A stretch of DNA of 64,000 bases from contig NZ_FNCI01000004.1 in NCBI RefSeq assembly GCF_900100755.1, positions 126,089 to 190,088 of the forward strand, written 5' to 3'. This DNA is from Onishia taeanensis. Its GTDB lineage: Bacteria > Pseudomonadota > Gammaproteobacteria > Pseudomonadales > Halomonadaceae. The notes under the pieces are model-generated. The model had not been told where the DNA came from. It did not search any database and saw only the letters and a program-made list of their open reading frames with translations. The position numbers were made by a program, and so were the translations under genes. Positions 1 through 8,573 of this stretch are shown in pieces; position 1 is the first letter of the stretch; each line of letters begins with the position of its first letter.

Positions 1-159
1 ACCTCACCCGGCAAGCGTATCTCCGCCGACGTGCTTGCCGCCGAAGCCGTGCGTATCATGGAAGGCAGCCGCATCAGCGCGCTGGCCGTCGTCGATGCGC
101 AAGGGCGCCCGATTGGCGCCCTGCACATGCACGACCTGCTGAGAAGCGGCGTCATCTAA
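1..159 (+). CDS. kdsD: D-arabinose 5-phosphate isomerase, C-terminal end (partial)
   Basis: Open frame from the first base of the window to a TAA stop, coding the last 52 residues of a protein. The piece resembles the end of a second CBS domain: it contains ISALAVVDAQGRPIG and ends HDLLRSGVI, as KdsD proteins do. KdsD interconverts ribulose 5-phosphate and arabinose 5-phosphate, the first committed step of Kdo synthesis for LPS. The neighbour 9 bp downstream is kdsC, the usual partner. The SIS isomerase domain and the start lie outside the window, so the call rests on the CBS tail and the context. Confidence 0.85.
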   Translation, partial: TSPGKRISADVLAAEAVRIMEGSRISALAVVDAQGRPIGALHMHDLLRSGVI

Positions 160-168
160 GGAGATGTC

Positions 169-753
169 ATGACACCCGAGTCCACGCTCCCCCCGGAGCT
201 CGTCGATCGCGCCCGCCAGATCCGCCTGCTGGCACTGGACGTGGATGGCGTTCTCACCGACGGCCGGCTCTATTTCCAGGCCGATGGCATCGAGATCAAG
301 GCCTTCCACACCCAGGACGGCCATGGTATCAAACTGCTGCGCCAGGCCGGCATCGAGGTTGCCCTGATTACCGGGCGTGAATCGCCGATGGTCACCCAGC
401 GCGCCGCCGCTCTTGGGCTAAAGCACGTCTTCCAGCACCGCGATGACAAACTCATCGCCCTGCGCGAACTGACACATAGCCTGGGGCTTGGCCTGTCTCA
501 AGCCGCCTACTGCGGCGATGACCTTCAGGATCTGGCCGCTATCCAGGCCGCAGGCCTCGGCATCAGCGTGCCCAACGCCCCTTCCTACATGCGGCAGGCC
601 GCCGATTGGGTCAGCGCACGCAGCGGCGGCCACGGTGCCGTACGCGATATCTGCGACACCCTGCTCGACACCCAGGGCCATTGGCCGGCGGTGCTCGAGT
701 CCTATGCCGCCGGCGCATCGGGATACGCCACCGTGGCACCCGGTCGCTGCTGA
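169..753 (+). CDS. kdsC: 3-deoxy-D-manno-octulosonate 8-phosphate phosphatase
   Basis: HAD-superfamily phosphatase of 194 residues (about 188 in E. coli) that removes phosphate from Kdo 8-phosphate to give free Kdo in the cytoplasm. The catalytic HAD motif LALDVDGVLTDG is visible near residues 21-32, with Asp24 as predicted nucleophile and Asp26 as general acid. The later TGRES and CGDDLQDL motifs complete the family pattern. It lacks a cap domain, as expected for this tetrameric family. The ATG has a strong AAGGAGA ribosome site. Its TGA overlaps the lptC start, so the two are probably translationally coupled. Confidence 0.95.
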   Translation: MTPESTLPPELVDRARQIRLLALDVDGVLTDGRLYFQADGIEIKAFHTQDGHGIKLLRQAGIEVALITGRESPMVTQRAAALGLKHVFQHRDDKLIALRELTHSLGLGLSQAAYCGDDLQDLAAIQAAGLGISVPNAPSYMRQAADWVSARSGGHGAVRDICDTLLDTQGHWPAVLESYAAGASGYATVAPGRC

Positions 754-1334
754 TGGCCATGCGTCTGCCTCGTCCCTCCCCCCGCGTCTGGCTAGCTCTG
801 CTGCTGATCGTGCTGGGCGGCGTCCTGACCTTTATCGAGCAGAGCAACGTGCGCACGCCGGGGCCGGTGCCAACGGATAGTGCCGGCGAGCCGGACTTCT
901 ATCTCGAAGGCGTGAACCTGACCCGCTTCGATGCCCAAGGCCGGCCTCATCAGCGCCTGGCCACACCACGACTGGTACACACACCGCACAACGACATGAC
1001 CCGTGCCGAGACCCCCAAGGCTCGCCTGCTCGACAATGATGGCGCCCTGTGGCTGGCCAGCGGCCAGGAAGGTACGCTGGGCGCAGATGGCAACCCGCTG
1101 GTGCTGCGCGGCGATGCTCATCTGGAGTCTCCAGGAGAAGGTTGGCAACTGGACACCAATGTTCTGCACATCGATACCGTCACCAACCACGCCTGGAGCG
1201 AAGGCGAAGCCCATATCACCCAGCCGCCCCAACGCATGCGGGGTGACAAGCTGGATGTATGGTTCGATGATGACCTGATGCGCCTGACCGGCAACGTTCA
1301 CGGATTTCACCCTCCCAAGGAGCAAGCCCCATGA
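753..1334 (+). CDS. lptC: LPS export ABC transporter periplasmic protein LptC
   Basis: Bitopic inner-membrane protein of 193 residues. One N-terminal transmembrane helix (about residues 11-30) anchors a periplasmic beta-jellyroll that passes LPS from LptBFG to LptA. The start chosen is the ATG overlapping the kdsC stop; an in-frame ATG two codons later is also possible. The open frame extends further upstream inside kdsC, but that part is not LptC-like. The end overlaps the lptA start by ATGA. Position between kdsC and lptA-lptB matches the conserved lpt locus. Sequence conservation of LptC is low, so context contributes to the call. Confidence 0.9.
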   Translation: MAMRLPRPSPRVWLALLLIVLGGVLTFIEQSNVRTPGPVPTDSAGEPDFYLEGVNLTRFDAQGRPHQRLATPRLVHTPHNDMTRAETPKARLLDNDGALWLASGQEGTLGADGNPLVLRGDAHLESPGEGWQLDTNVLHIDTVTNHAWSEGEAHITQPPQRMRGDKLDVWFDDDLMRLTGNVHGFHPPKEQAP

Positions 1335-1858
1335 TGAGACGCGACCTTAACCGCCGGGCTCTTGGCCTGCTGCTACCCGCCATGCTGAGCCTGGGCGCCG
1401 TACCGGCCCTGGCCCTCGAGGGTGATGCTAGCGCTCCCATCGAAATCGCCGCCGACCGCCTGGAACTCGACGACCAAGCAGGAACCGCCGTCTACACCGG
1501 CGATGTGGACATGCGCCAGGGCAGCATGAAGCTGACCGGCCAGCAGGTCACGATCAGCCGCACTGACCAGGGCGACGTGTCCCGCATCGAGGCCACCGGC
1601 AACCGAGCCTACATCGAACAGAAGCCAAGCCCGGATGCACCGCTGGCCAAGGGCTGGGGTCGCACCATCATCTATCACACCCTCGAGCGTCGAGTAGAGC
1701 TGATCAATCAGGCAGAGCTTCACCGCGGCCAGGACACCTTCACCGGTGCCAAGGTCGACTACTTCCTCGATCGTCGCGTGGTCGAAGCCACCAGCAATGG
1801 CGAGAGCGATGGTGGACAAGACCAGCGCGTCCGCATGACCCTGACACCTCAGCAATAA
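1331..1858 (+). CDS. lptA: LPS transport periplasmic bridge protein LptA
   Basis: Periplasmic protein of 175 residues with a Sec signal peptide (basic N-terminus, hydrophobic stretch, likely cleavage after the ALA near residue 29). The mature part begins with the OstA-type pattern [24 protein letters not shown], in which IEI-ADRLELD is diagnostic. LptA polymerises head to tail to bridge LptC and LptD and carries LPS across the periplasm. The gene overlaps lptC by 4 bp and is 8 bp from lptB, so lptC-lptA-lptB is a tight translational unit. Confidence 0.95.
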   Translation: MMRRDLNRRALGLLLPAMLSLGAVPALALEGDASAPIEIAADRLELDDQAGTAVYTGDVDMRQGSMKLTGQQVTISRTDQGDVSRIEATGNRAYIEQKPSPDAPLAKGWGRTIIYHTLERRVELINQAELHRGQDTFTGAKVDYFLDRRVVEATSNGESDGGQDQRVRMTLTPQQ

Positions 1859-1866
1859 GGCCCGCC

Positions 1867-2592
1867 ATGAAGACCCTGAGCGTTAACCACCTGGCCAAAA
1901 GCTACAAACGTCGCCGCGTGGTCAAGGACATCAGCCTGTCCATCGACCAGGGCCAGATCGTCGGCCTGCTGGGCCCCAATGGCGCAGGCAAGACCACCTC
2001 CTTCTACATGATCGTCGGGCTGGTGCGCGCCGATGCCGGCACCGTCCACATCGACGACCTGGACCTGTCCACCGCCGCCATGCACGAGCGCGCCCAGGCC
2101 GGCATCGGCTACCTGCCTCAGGAAGCCTCGATCTTTCGCAAGCTGTCGGTCAAGGACAACATCCTGGCCATTCTCGAGACGCGCCGCGACCTCAACCATG
2201 CCGGCCGCCAGGCCCGGCTCGAGGAACTGCTGAGCGAGTTCCACATCGACCATATCCGCGACAACACCGGCATGAGCCTGTCCGGTGGTGAGCGCCGTCG
2301 AGTCGAGATCGCCCGAGCACTGGCCACCGAACCGGCCTTTATCCTGCTCGATGAGCCTTTCGCCGGCGTCGACCCGATCTCGGTATCCGATATCAAGTCG
2401 ATCGTCCGCGCCCTGCGCGAACGGGGTATCGGCGTACTAATCACCGACCATAACGTGCGCGAAACCCTGGACATCTGCGACAGCGCCTACATCGTGGGCG
2501 ACGGTGAAATCATTGCCGAAGGCAATGCCGAGGCTATCCTCGCCAATCAGAGGGTCAAAGACGTCTATCTGGGCGAAGATTTCCGGCTTTAG
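1867..2592 (+). CDS. lptB: LPS export ABC transporter ATP-binding protein LptB
   Basis: Cytoplasmic ATPase of 241 residues that powers LPS extraction by LptFG. All nucleotide-binding motifs are intact: Walker [10 protein letters not shown] (residues 36-44), signature LSGGERRR, Walker [13 protein letters not shown], and the H-loop in TDHNVRETL. The full length matches E. coli LptB (241 residues). It closes the kdsC-lptCAB run; lptF and lptG are not in this window, as is usual. A gap of about 210 bp with a sigma-54-type promoter separates it from rpoN. Confidence 0.97.
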   Translation: MKTLSVNHLAKSYKRRRVVKDISLSIDQGQIVGLLGPNGAGKTTSFYMIVGLVRADAGTVHIDDLDLSTAAMHERAQAGIGYLPQEASIFRKLSVKDNILAILETRRDLNHAGRQARLEELLSEFHIDHIRDNTGMSLSGGERRRVEIARALATEPAFILLDEPFAGVDPISVSDIKSIVRALRERGIGVLITDHNVRETLDICDSAYIVGDGEIIAEGNAEAILANQRVKDVYLGEDFRL

Positions 2593-2700
2593 CCCTCGCC
2601 GCAACACTTATTCAGTGCCTGAGTGAGGAGCCCAACGCCTGCCTTGGCGGCGGCGCAACGCCTCCACTTGGCACCAAGGGTGAAAATGCCCGTCTGTCAA

Positions 2701-2716
2701 TGGCATGTTTATTGCA
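2701..2716 (+). promoter_or_regulatory. Candidate sigma-54 (-24/-12) promoter upstream of rpoN
   Basis: TGGCATGTTTATTGCA agrees at every fixed position with the sigma-54 consensus TGGCAYRN4TTGCW, with the GG (-24) and GC (-12) elements correctly spaced. Transcription would start near 2726, leaving a leader of about 78 nt before the rpoN start at 2804. I see no enhancer-binding-protein site that I can name. The match is in sequence; function is inferred. Confidence 0.55.
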
Positions 2717-2803
2717 GACAAATCGCTCTCAGCGGCTTGCATGGTACCCGACCAGGGGCTAAGTTATTCATTCCATTTTGCTGACACCCGCCACGCCATG
2801 GTC

Positions 2804-4210
2804 ATGAAACCCTCGTTGCAACTTCGCGTCGGCACCCAGCTGACCATGACACCTCAGCTTCAGCAGGCGATCGCCCTGCTGCAACTCTCGACACTGGATT
2901 TGCGCCAGGAGATTCAGCAGGCGCTGGAATCCAACCCGATGCTGGAACTCGATGAGGCCTATGGCGAGCAAGATGTGGCCGAGCCACGCGATGATGACTG
3001 GTCAACCGAGATTCCAAGCGAGCTATCGACCGACAGCGACTGGTCCGACACCTATCAGGACATGGCGTCGTCAGGCACCGGCTCAGAGGGCCCCGATCTC
3101 GATCGCAATGCCATCAGCGTCAGCCTGCACGACCATCTCGCCTGGCAGCTGGCCATGGCCGACGTCGATGACGTCGAACGCCAGATTGCCGAGAGCCTGA
3201 TCGATGCCGTAGCCCCCAGCGGCTACCTGGAAGGCAGCCTCGACGAATTAACACAAGGCCTGCGTAGCCAGGGCCTCGACGGCCTCAAGGCCAGTGACGT
3301 CGAGCGGGTCCTGCTGCGCCTGCAGCAGTTCGAGCCCACCGGCATCTTCGCTCGCGATCTGCGCGAATGCCTGCTGCTCCAGCTAGGCGCCCTGCCGGCA
3401 GACACGCCTCTACTGCCCCAGGCCAAACGCCTGACTCGCCAGTTTCTCGAGGCCCTGGCCGGCGATGATCGCAAGCTGCTCAAGCGGCGGCTCAGACTCG
3501 ACGACGAACAGCTTGACCAAGTGATCGAGCTGATCCGTACCCTCGACCCGCGACCCGGCCAGGCGTTCGACAGCGCCGGCAGCGATTACGTGATCCCGGA
3601 CCTGATCGCCCGTCATAGCCATGAAGGCTGGCATATCGAGCTCAACCCCGAGGCACTGCCGCGGATGCGTATCCAGCCCGATTATGCCGCCCTGATTCGG
3701 CGTGCCGATAAAAGCGACGACAACACCTTCATGAAGCAGCATCTGCAGGAGGCGCGCTGGCTGATCAAGAGCCTGTCCAGCCGTAACGACACCCTGCTGC
3801 GCGTGGGGCGCGAAATCATGGCCCGTCAGCTCGATTTCCTCGATAAGGGCGAAGAGGCCATGAAGCCTCTGATCCTGGCCGACATCGCCGCGCAGGTCGA
3901 CATGCATGAGTCGACGATCTCGCGGGTCACCACGCAGAAATTCATCCATACCCCGCGGGGCGTTTTCGAACTGAAGTATTTCTTTTCGAGCCAAGTTGGC
4001 GGCGAAGGCGGCGACGCCCACTCCAGTACGGCCATTCGCGCGCGGCTGAAGAAGCTGATCGGCAGCGAGCCGGCGCGTAAACCGCTATCCGACAGCAAGT
4101 TGGTCGATCTGCTGGCCGATAGCGGCATACAGGTCGCCAGGCGTACCGTGGCCAAGTACCGGGAAGCCATGGGCATTCCGCCATCCAGTGAGCGCAAGCG
4201 GCTTTCCTGA
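2804..4210 (+). CDS. rpoN: RNA polymerase sigma-54 factor
   Basis: Sigma-54, 468 residues with the start chosen here. The N-terminal activator-interacting region I begins KPSLQLRVGTQLTMTPQLQQ, followed by an acidic region II, the core-binding domain, the HTH, and the RpoN box ARRTVAKYRE (residues 445-454) that contacts the -24 element. It directs transcription of nitrogen, PTS-linked and other genes with an AAA+ activator. The open frame extends upstream to 2705, but that extension is unlike the family and would overlap a sigma-54 promoter, so it is rejected. An ATG at 2798 is an equally plausible start; no strong ribosome site distinguishes them. Confidence 0.96.
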   Translation: MKPSLQLRVGTQLTMTPQLQQAIALLQLSTLDLRQEIQQALESNPMLELDEAYGEQDVAEPRDDDWSTEIPSELSTDSDWSDTYQDMASSGTGSEGPDLDRNAISVSLHDHLAWQLAMADVDDVERQIAESLIDAVAPSGYLEGSLDELTQGLRSQGLDGLKASDVERVLLRLQQFEPTGIFARDLRECLLLQLGALPADTPLLPQAKRLTRQFLEALAGDDRKLLKRRLRLDDEQLDQVIELIRTLDPRPGQAFDSAGSDYVIPDLIARHSHEGWHIELNPEALPRMRIQPDYAALIRRADKSDDNTFMKQHLQEARWLIKSLSSRNDTLLRVGREIMARQLDFLDKGEEAMKPLILADIAAQVDMHESTISRVTTQKFIHTPRGVFELKYFFSSQVGGEGGDAHSSTAIRARLKKLIGSEPARKPLSDSKLVDLLADSGIQVARRTVAKYREAMGIPPSSERKRLS

Positions 4211-4366
4211 TGCCGTCATTGATCTAGACTTGACGGCATAAACTATTGACCTGGCGGTGGAAAAACACCGAAAGTAGTGACGTTGGAAAAGCGCCTTGCG
4301 AAGGGGTATGCAGGGCGCCAAAAAGGGTTACAATCGATTGGCCAACCGCAGGATAAGGAGCGTGCC

Positions 4367-4675
4367 ATGCAAGTCAACATCACCGGCCATCACGTCGAAC
4401 TTACCGACGCACTGCGTGACTATGTGAACGAGAAGCTCGCCCGCCTGGAGCGTCACTACGACAACATCACCACCGTTCAGGCCACCCTTTCCATCGAGAA
4501 AGAGCGCCAGCAGGCAGCCTGCACCCTGCATGCAGCCGGTGCTGAATTGCACGCCGAAGCAGAAGACACCGATATGTACGCCGCGATTGACGCCCTCGCC
4601 GACAAGCTCGACCGCCAGCTTGTCAAGCACAAGGAAAAAGCACAGGCGCGCGCCCAAGGCGCAAGCGTTCGCTGA
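4367..4675 (+). CDS. hpf: Ribosome hibernation promoting factor
   Basis: Short-form HPF/YfiA-family protein of 102 residues that binds the 30S decoding site and promotes ribosome dimerisation in stationary phase. It starts MQVNITGHHVELTDALRDYV, typical of the family, and shows the beta-alpha-beta-beta-beta-alpha pattern with a basic C-terminal helix. The start ATG follows a near-perfect AAGGAG at 4354-4359. The open frame reaches upstream to 4277, but those residues are not conserved. It lies between rpoN and ptsN, where it was long known as the sigma-54 modulation protein gene. Confidence 0.93.
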   Translation: MQVNITGHHVELTDALRDYVNEKLARLERHYDNITTVQATLSIEKERQQAACTLHAAGAELHAEAEDTDMYAAIDALADKLDRQLVKHKEKAQARAQGASVR

Positions 4676-4679
4676 CATC

Positions 4680-5162
4680 ATGACGTTGGAATCCATCCTG
4701 CCCCCCGAGCGCGCCCTGTTCGGCGTGCCCGGGGGAAGCAAGAAGCGTGTGCTGGAATTCTTCAGCACCTTCATCGCCCAAAATACGCCCAGCCTGGACA
4801 GCCAGGAGGTCTTCAGCCGTCTGGTCGGCCGCGAGCGGCTGGGCAGTACGGGCATCGGCCATGGCGTTGCCATCCCGCATGCCCGCAACCCACACTGCAA
4901 GTCTCCGCTGGCCGGTTTCCTCAAGCTCAGCGAGCCCGTCGACTTCGATGCCATCGATGGAGAGCCCGTCGACCTGGTTTTCGTGTTGCTGGTGCCTGAA
5001 CAGGCCGATGACGCCCACCTCGCCCTGCTTGGCCAGGTCGCAGCGGTCATGAACGACCCCAGTACACGCCAGCAGCTGCGCAAGAGCGAGACCCAGCGCC
5101 AGCTGTACGACACCTTGCTGGACGCCATCCGCCGCCACGCAAGCGAAGACCGTTCCGGCTAA
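4680..5162 (+). CDS. ptsN: PTS IIA-like nitrogen regulatory protein (EIIA-Ntr)
   Basis: EIIA domain of the nitrogen phosphotransferase system, 160 residues. The phosphorylatable histidine is His67 in the motif GHGVAIPHARN. It receives phosphate from NPr (ptsO, two genes downstream) and acts as a regulatory switch on potassium transport and other targets, without sugar transport. The start ATG lies 4 bp after the hpf stop. The frame remains open upstream inside hpf, but MTLESILPPERALFG is the conserved beginning. Gene order rpoN-hpf-ptsN-rapZ-ptsO is the classical Ntr-PTS locus. Confidence 0.95.
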   Translation: MTLESILPPERALFGVPGGSKKRVLEFFSTFIAQNTPSLDSQEVFSRLVGRERLGSTGIGHGVAIPHARNPHCKSPLAGFLKLSEPVDFDAIDGEPVDLVFVLLVPEQADDAHLALLGQVAAVMNDPSTRQQLRKSETQRQLYDTLLDAIRRHASEDRSG

Positions 5163-5239
5163 GCGCCAGGCCTGCGTCTTACCGCACTCTCATACTCGTG
5201 ATCACCACCGCCCTCTGACCCGGCAAGCAGGAGATACGC

Positions 5240-6145
5240 ATGCAGCTCGTGATCATCAGCGGCCGCTCTGGTTCAGGCAAGTCGATTGCCCTGCAGGCCC
5301 TGGAAGACCTGGGCTACTATGCGATCGATAACCTGCCTGCCATGCTGCTGAGCTCCCTCGTCGACGAGCTGCAGCGAGACGAGACGCGGCGCGCCTTCAG
5401 TGCCGTCAGTATCGATGCCCGCAACCTTCCCGATGCACTGGAGCGCTTCCCTAGCCTGTTGGCCGACCTGCAGGCTCGCGGCATCCAGTGCCAGGTGGTC
5501 TACCTGACCGCCGAATCGAAGATTCTCCTCGAACGCTACTCGGCCACCCGCCGGCGCCATCCGCTGACCCGCGAGAGCCAGATGACGCTTGCCGAGGCCA
5601 TCGACAGCGAAGAAGGCACGCTCGCCGGCATTCTGGATCTTGCCGACCTGATCATCGACACCTCGCGACTCTCGGTTCACGAGCTGCGGGGGCGTATCTG
5701 TGAACAGGTCGCCCAGCATCGCGACCAGCAAATGACCCTGACGTTCGAATCTTTCGGCTTCAAGGGCGGTGTGCCGCTGGATGCCGACACCGTATTCGAT
5801 GCCCGCTGTCTGCCCAACCCCTACTGGGACCCGCGCCTGCGCCAGTCCACCGGACGCGACCCAGAGATCATCGAGTTTCTCGAAGGCTACGAAGACGTCG
5901 ACCGGTTCGCTCGCGATACCATCGACTGGCTGACCCGCTGGCTGCCGGCCTATCAGGCCAGCCATCGCAGCTATATGACAGTGGCCATTGGCTGCACTGG
6001 CGGCCAGCATCGCTCGGTCTATCTCACCGAGCGGCTGGCCCGCCACTTCGCCACGCATCACCCTGGTGTGCGGCTGCGCCACCGTGAGCTGGGGATCCAC
6101 ACCTCCATCTCCAAGACCGACGCTTCAGGCCAGCAAGGACGCTGA
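5240..6145 (+). CDS. rapZ: RNase adapter protein RapZ
   Basis: 301-residue P-loop protein (284 in E. coli). Walker A GRSGSGKS lies at residues 8-15 and the C-terminal half carries the conserved VAIGCTGGQHRSVY block. In enterobacteria RapZ binds the sRNA GlmZ and delivers it to RNase E to tune glmS and hence amino-sugar supply; whether that circuit exists here is unknown. The start has an AGGAGA ribosome site 5 bp upstream. It is separated from ptsN by 77 bp with no visible structure and is 5 bp from ptsO. Confidence 0.94.
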   Translation: MQLVIISGRSGSGKSIALQALEDLGYYAIDNLPAMLLSSLVDELQRDETRRAFSAVSIDARNLPDALERFPSLLADLQARGIQCQVVYLTAESKILLERYSATRRRHPLTRESQMTLAEAIDSEEGTLAGILDLADLIIDTSRLSVHELRGRICEQVAQHRDQQMTLTFESFGFKGGVPLDADTVFDARCLPNPYWDPRLRQSTGRDPEIIEFLEGYEDVDRFARDTIDWLTRWLPAYQASHRSYMTVAIGCTGGQHRSVYLTERLARHFATHHPGVRLRHRELGIHTSISKTDASGQQGR

Positions 6146-6150
6146 CAGCC

Positions 6151-6420
6151 ATGCCAAAACGTGAGCTCACCCTCGTCAACAAGCGCGGCCTGCACGCGCG
6201 TGCAGCGACCAAACTGGTGCAGTGCTGCCAGGCCTATAAGGCCTGCGTCACCGTGTACCACCAGGGCCGAGACGCCGATGCCGCCAACGTCATGGCGCTG
6301 TTGATGCTCGCGGCCCCCTGTGGCAGCGCGCTGGAAGTTCACGCCGAGGGCGATGATGCCGAGGCGGTGCTGGAGGCGGTCGAGTCGCTCGTGGAGGCAC
6401 GCTTCGACGAGGACGCCTGA
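6151..6420 (+). CDS. ptsO: Phosphocarrier protein NPr (HPr family)
   Basis: HPr-fold phosphocarrier of 89 residues. The active-site histidine is His15 in NKRGLHARAATKL. The conserved HPr Ser46-type site is replaced here by a region reading AANVMALLMLAA, as in NPr rather than sugar HPr proteins. It relays phosphate from PtsP (EI-Ntr) to PtsN. Last gene of the cluster; a strong terminator follows 62 bp after the stop. Confidence 0.93.
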   Translation: MPKRELTLVNKRGLHARAATKLVQCCQAYKACVTVYHQGRDADAANVMALLMLAAPCGSALEVHAEGDDAEAVLEAVESLVEARFDEDA

Positions 6421-6482
6421 ACCACCGACGGCCACTATCGGCCGCACTCTTGCGCTCGTATTGCGACCGGCAAGAAGCCAAG

Positions 6483-6511
6483 AAGCCACCCCGAAGGGTG
6501 GCTTTCTTTTT
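6483..6511 (+). terminator. Rho-independent terminator after ptsO
   Basis: Perfect 9-bp stem AAGCCACCC/GGGTGGCTT around a CGAA tetraloop, followed by TCTTTTT. It ends the rpoN-ptsO transcription unit before the convergent pmbA. There is no U-tract on the opposite strand, so it should act only on + strand transcripts. Confidence 0.92.
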
Positions 6512-6548
6512 GGCTAGTCTGTCACCGACCGAGGCCATCTTCTAGCGA

Positions 6549-7889
6549 TCAGCCGCCGGCGATGGTCATCTCGTCGATCAACCAGCTGCCGCTATGCACG
6601 CTACCCCGCGTATCGATATCGTCACCGACGCCGATCAGCCCCGCGAACATCTTCGGCAAGCTGCCGGCAATGGTGAACTCTTCGACCGGGTACTGAATGC
6701 GCCCATTCTCGACCCAGAAGCCAGCGGCACCGCGGGAGTAGTCACCGGTCACGCCGTTGACCCCTTGGCCCATCAGCTCGGTGACCAGCACGCCACGATC
6801 CATCTTCTCAAGCAGCGCCTCACGGCTCTCGAGCGGCGCCTCCAGACGCACGTTTCGCGCTCCGCCGGCATTGCCGGTCGTGGTCATGTTCAAGCGCTTG
6901 GCGCTATAAGCCGACAGCATGTAGCTGGCGATGCGTCCCTGATCGATGAAGATATTGTCACGGGTATAGACGCCGTCATTGTCGAAGGGACTACTGGCCA
7001 TGCCCCCCATCTCCCGGGGCCGCTCGAAGAGGCTGAACCAGTCAGGAAAGAGGCTGTCGCCGAGTCGATCGCAGAGGAAAGACGACTCGCGATACAGGGC
7101 GCCGCCAGCAAGCGCTGCCATCAGGTGGCCCACCAGGCCGCTCGCCAGGCTTGGATCGAACATCACCGGGAAACGGCCGGTGGTGGGGCGCTGGGCCCCT
7201 AGGCGGCGCAGGGTGCGTTCGGCGGCCGAGGCGCCGATCGCCTCGGCGCTGGCAAGCTTGCGTGGGTCCCGTTCGCTTGAGTAGTCATAGTCGCGCTGCA
7301 TGCCGCTCTCGTCTTCGGCGATCAGCATGCAGGAGAGCGAATGGCGGCTGCCGCGCTGACTGCCGAGAAAACCGTGACTGTTGGCATAGACACGCACGCC
7401 TTCACCGCTGGAGAGCTCCGCCCCCTCGGACTTGCTGATGCCTTCCACCGCCCGACCGGCCGCCTCGCAGGCCAGGGCACGCTCGATGGCTTCATCGGTG
7501 GTCAGCGGCCAAGGGTGGTGGACATCCAAGTCCGGCAGCTCGCGGGCCATCAGCTCGGCCGGCGCCAGGCCGGCAAAATCGTCCTCACCCGTATGGCGGG
7601 CAATGGCCATGGCCTGATCGACGGCGGCGCGGATGGAGGCTTCACCGGCATCCGACGATGACGCCGTGCCCTTGCGCTTGCCCACATAGACCGTCACCGC
7701 GATGCCCTGGTCGCGGGACAGCTCGACGGTTTCCACCTCGCCAAGGCGCACGCTGACGCCGATCCCCTGATCGACGCTGGCACCCACCTCGCAGGCATCG
7801 GCGCCCAGGGAGCGCGCCTGGTCGAGCGCGGCCTGTGCCCGGGACTCCAGCAATGCCTGCTGGGCGGCGGCATCGAAAGCCTGAGTCAT
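6549..7889 (-). CDS. pmbA: Metalloprotease PmbA (TldE)
   Basis: 446-residue partner of TldD; the TldD/E heterodimer degrades unfolded peptides and in enterobacteria matures microcin B17 and degrades CcdA. PmbA is the non-catalytic-looking paralogue, without HExxxH, consistent with this sequence. The C-terminal region carries the family block GVNGVTGDYSRGAAGFWVENG. The start at 7889 follows AAGGAGA and leaves a length close to E. coli (450). Unlike many genomes, tldD is nearby (8574-10043), with darP between them on the other strand. Confidence 0.93.
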   Translation of the reverse strand: MTQAFDAAAQQALLESRAQAALDQARSLGADACEVGASVDQGIGVSVRLGEVETVELSRDQGIAVTVYVGKRKGTASSSDAGEASIRAAVDQAMAIARHTGEDDFAGLAPAELMARELPDLDVHHPWPLTTDEAIERALACEAAGRAVEGISKSEGAELSSGEGVRVYANSHGFLGSQRGSRHSLSCMLIAEDESGMQRDYDYSSERDPRKLASAEAIGASAAERTLRRLGAQRPTTGRFPVMFDPSLASGLVGHLMAALAGGALYRESSFLCDRLGDSLFPDWFSLFERPREMGGMASSPFDNDGVYTRDNIFIDQGRIASYMLSAYSAKRLNMTTTGNAGGARNVRLEAPLESREALLEKMDRGVLVTELMGQGVNGVTGDYSRGAAGFWVENGRIQYPVEEFTIAGSLPKMFAGLIGVGDDIDTRGSVHSGSWLIDEMTIAGG

Positions 7890-7955
7890 CTTGGTCTCCT
7901 TGTCGCGAGGCTGGCTGGTATACTGCGCCAACCTCCCAATGCTGATGGTAATGGC

Positions 7956-8459
7956 ATGTCAATTGAAACGCCCGCCGACCACGACGGTCGGCAAAGCAAG
8001 ACCCAGCGCAAACAGGAAATGCAGGCCCTGCAGGCGCTGGGCGAGAAGATCATCGCCCTCTCCGACGCGTGGCGTGCCCGGCTACCGCTCTCCGACGAGA
8101 TGCTGGCCGCCGTCGAGGAAACCGCGCGTATTCGCTCCCACGAGGGGCGCCGTCGCCACATGCAGTACGTCGGCAAGCTAATGCGTCGCGAAGACGTGGC
8201 CGGCATTCAGGCGGTCTTCGACGAATTCGAGCAGGAGCAGCTGCGGCGCGACCACGCCTTCCACCGCCTGGAAGGGCTGCGTGACCGGCTGATCGACGAT
8301 GATGACGCCCTCGAGCCCCTCATCGCCGAGTATCCCGACGTCGACCGACAGATGCTGCGTCAGCTGATTCGCAACGCACGCCGCGAGCGTCAACAGGAAA
8401 AGCCGCCCACTAGCGCACGCAAGCTGTTCAAGCTGATCCGCGTCACGGCCGGCATGTAA
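7956..8459 (+). CDS. darP: Ribosome biogenesis factor DarP (YjgA, DUF615)
   Basis: 167-residue, highly charged helical protein of the DUF615 family. E. coli DarP binds late 50S precursors and helps mature the peptidyl transferase centre. Recognisable features are the SKTQRKQEMQALQALG start, the RHMQYVGKLMR motif around residues 69-79 and the ARKLFKLIR tail. It is divergent from pmbA, with 66 bp between their starts, a pairing widespread in gammaproteobacteria. The second of two nearby ATGs was chosen as start, the first (7951) being out of frame. Confidence 0.92.
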   Translation: MSIETPADHDGRQSKTQRKQEMQALQALGEKIIALSDAWRARLPLSDEMLAAVEETARIRSHEGRRRHMQYVGKLMRREDVAGIQAVFDEFEQEQLRRDHAFHRLEGLRDRLIDDDDALEPLIAEYPDVDRQMLRQLIRNARRERQQEKPPTSARKLFKLIRVTAGM

Positions 8460-8573
8460 GCCCTCAAAGCGCCCTCTCGACCCGGCAGCGGCGTTGACGG
8501 TACTCTCAATGCTTTCAATGCCTGTGCCGGGCCGATGGCTCGCGCCGCTGGGGTGCGAGCTCAGCGGCATGCT

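Noticed and set aside
2705-2803. N-terminal extension of rpoN by 33 codons
   Set aside because: Sigma-54 homology begins at KPSLQLR; the extension would also be inside or before the predicted transcript leader.
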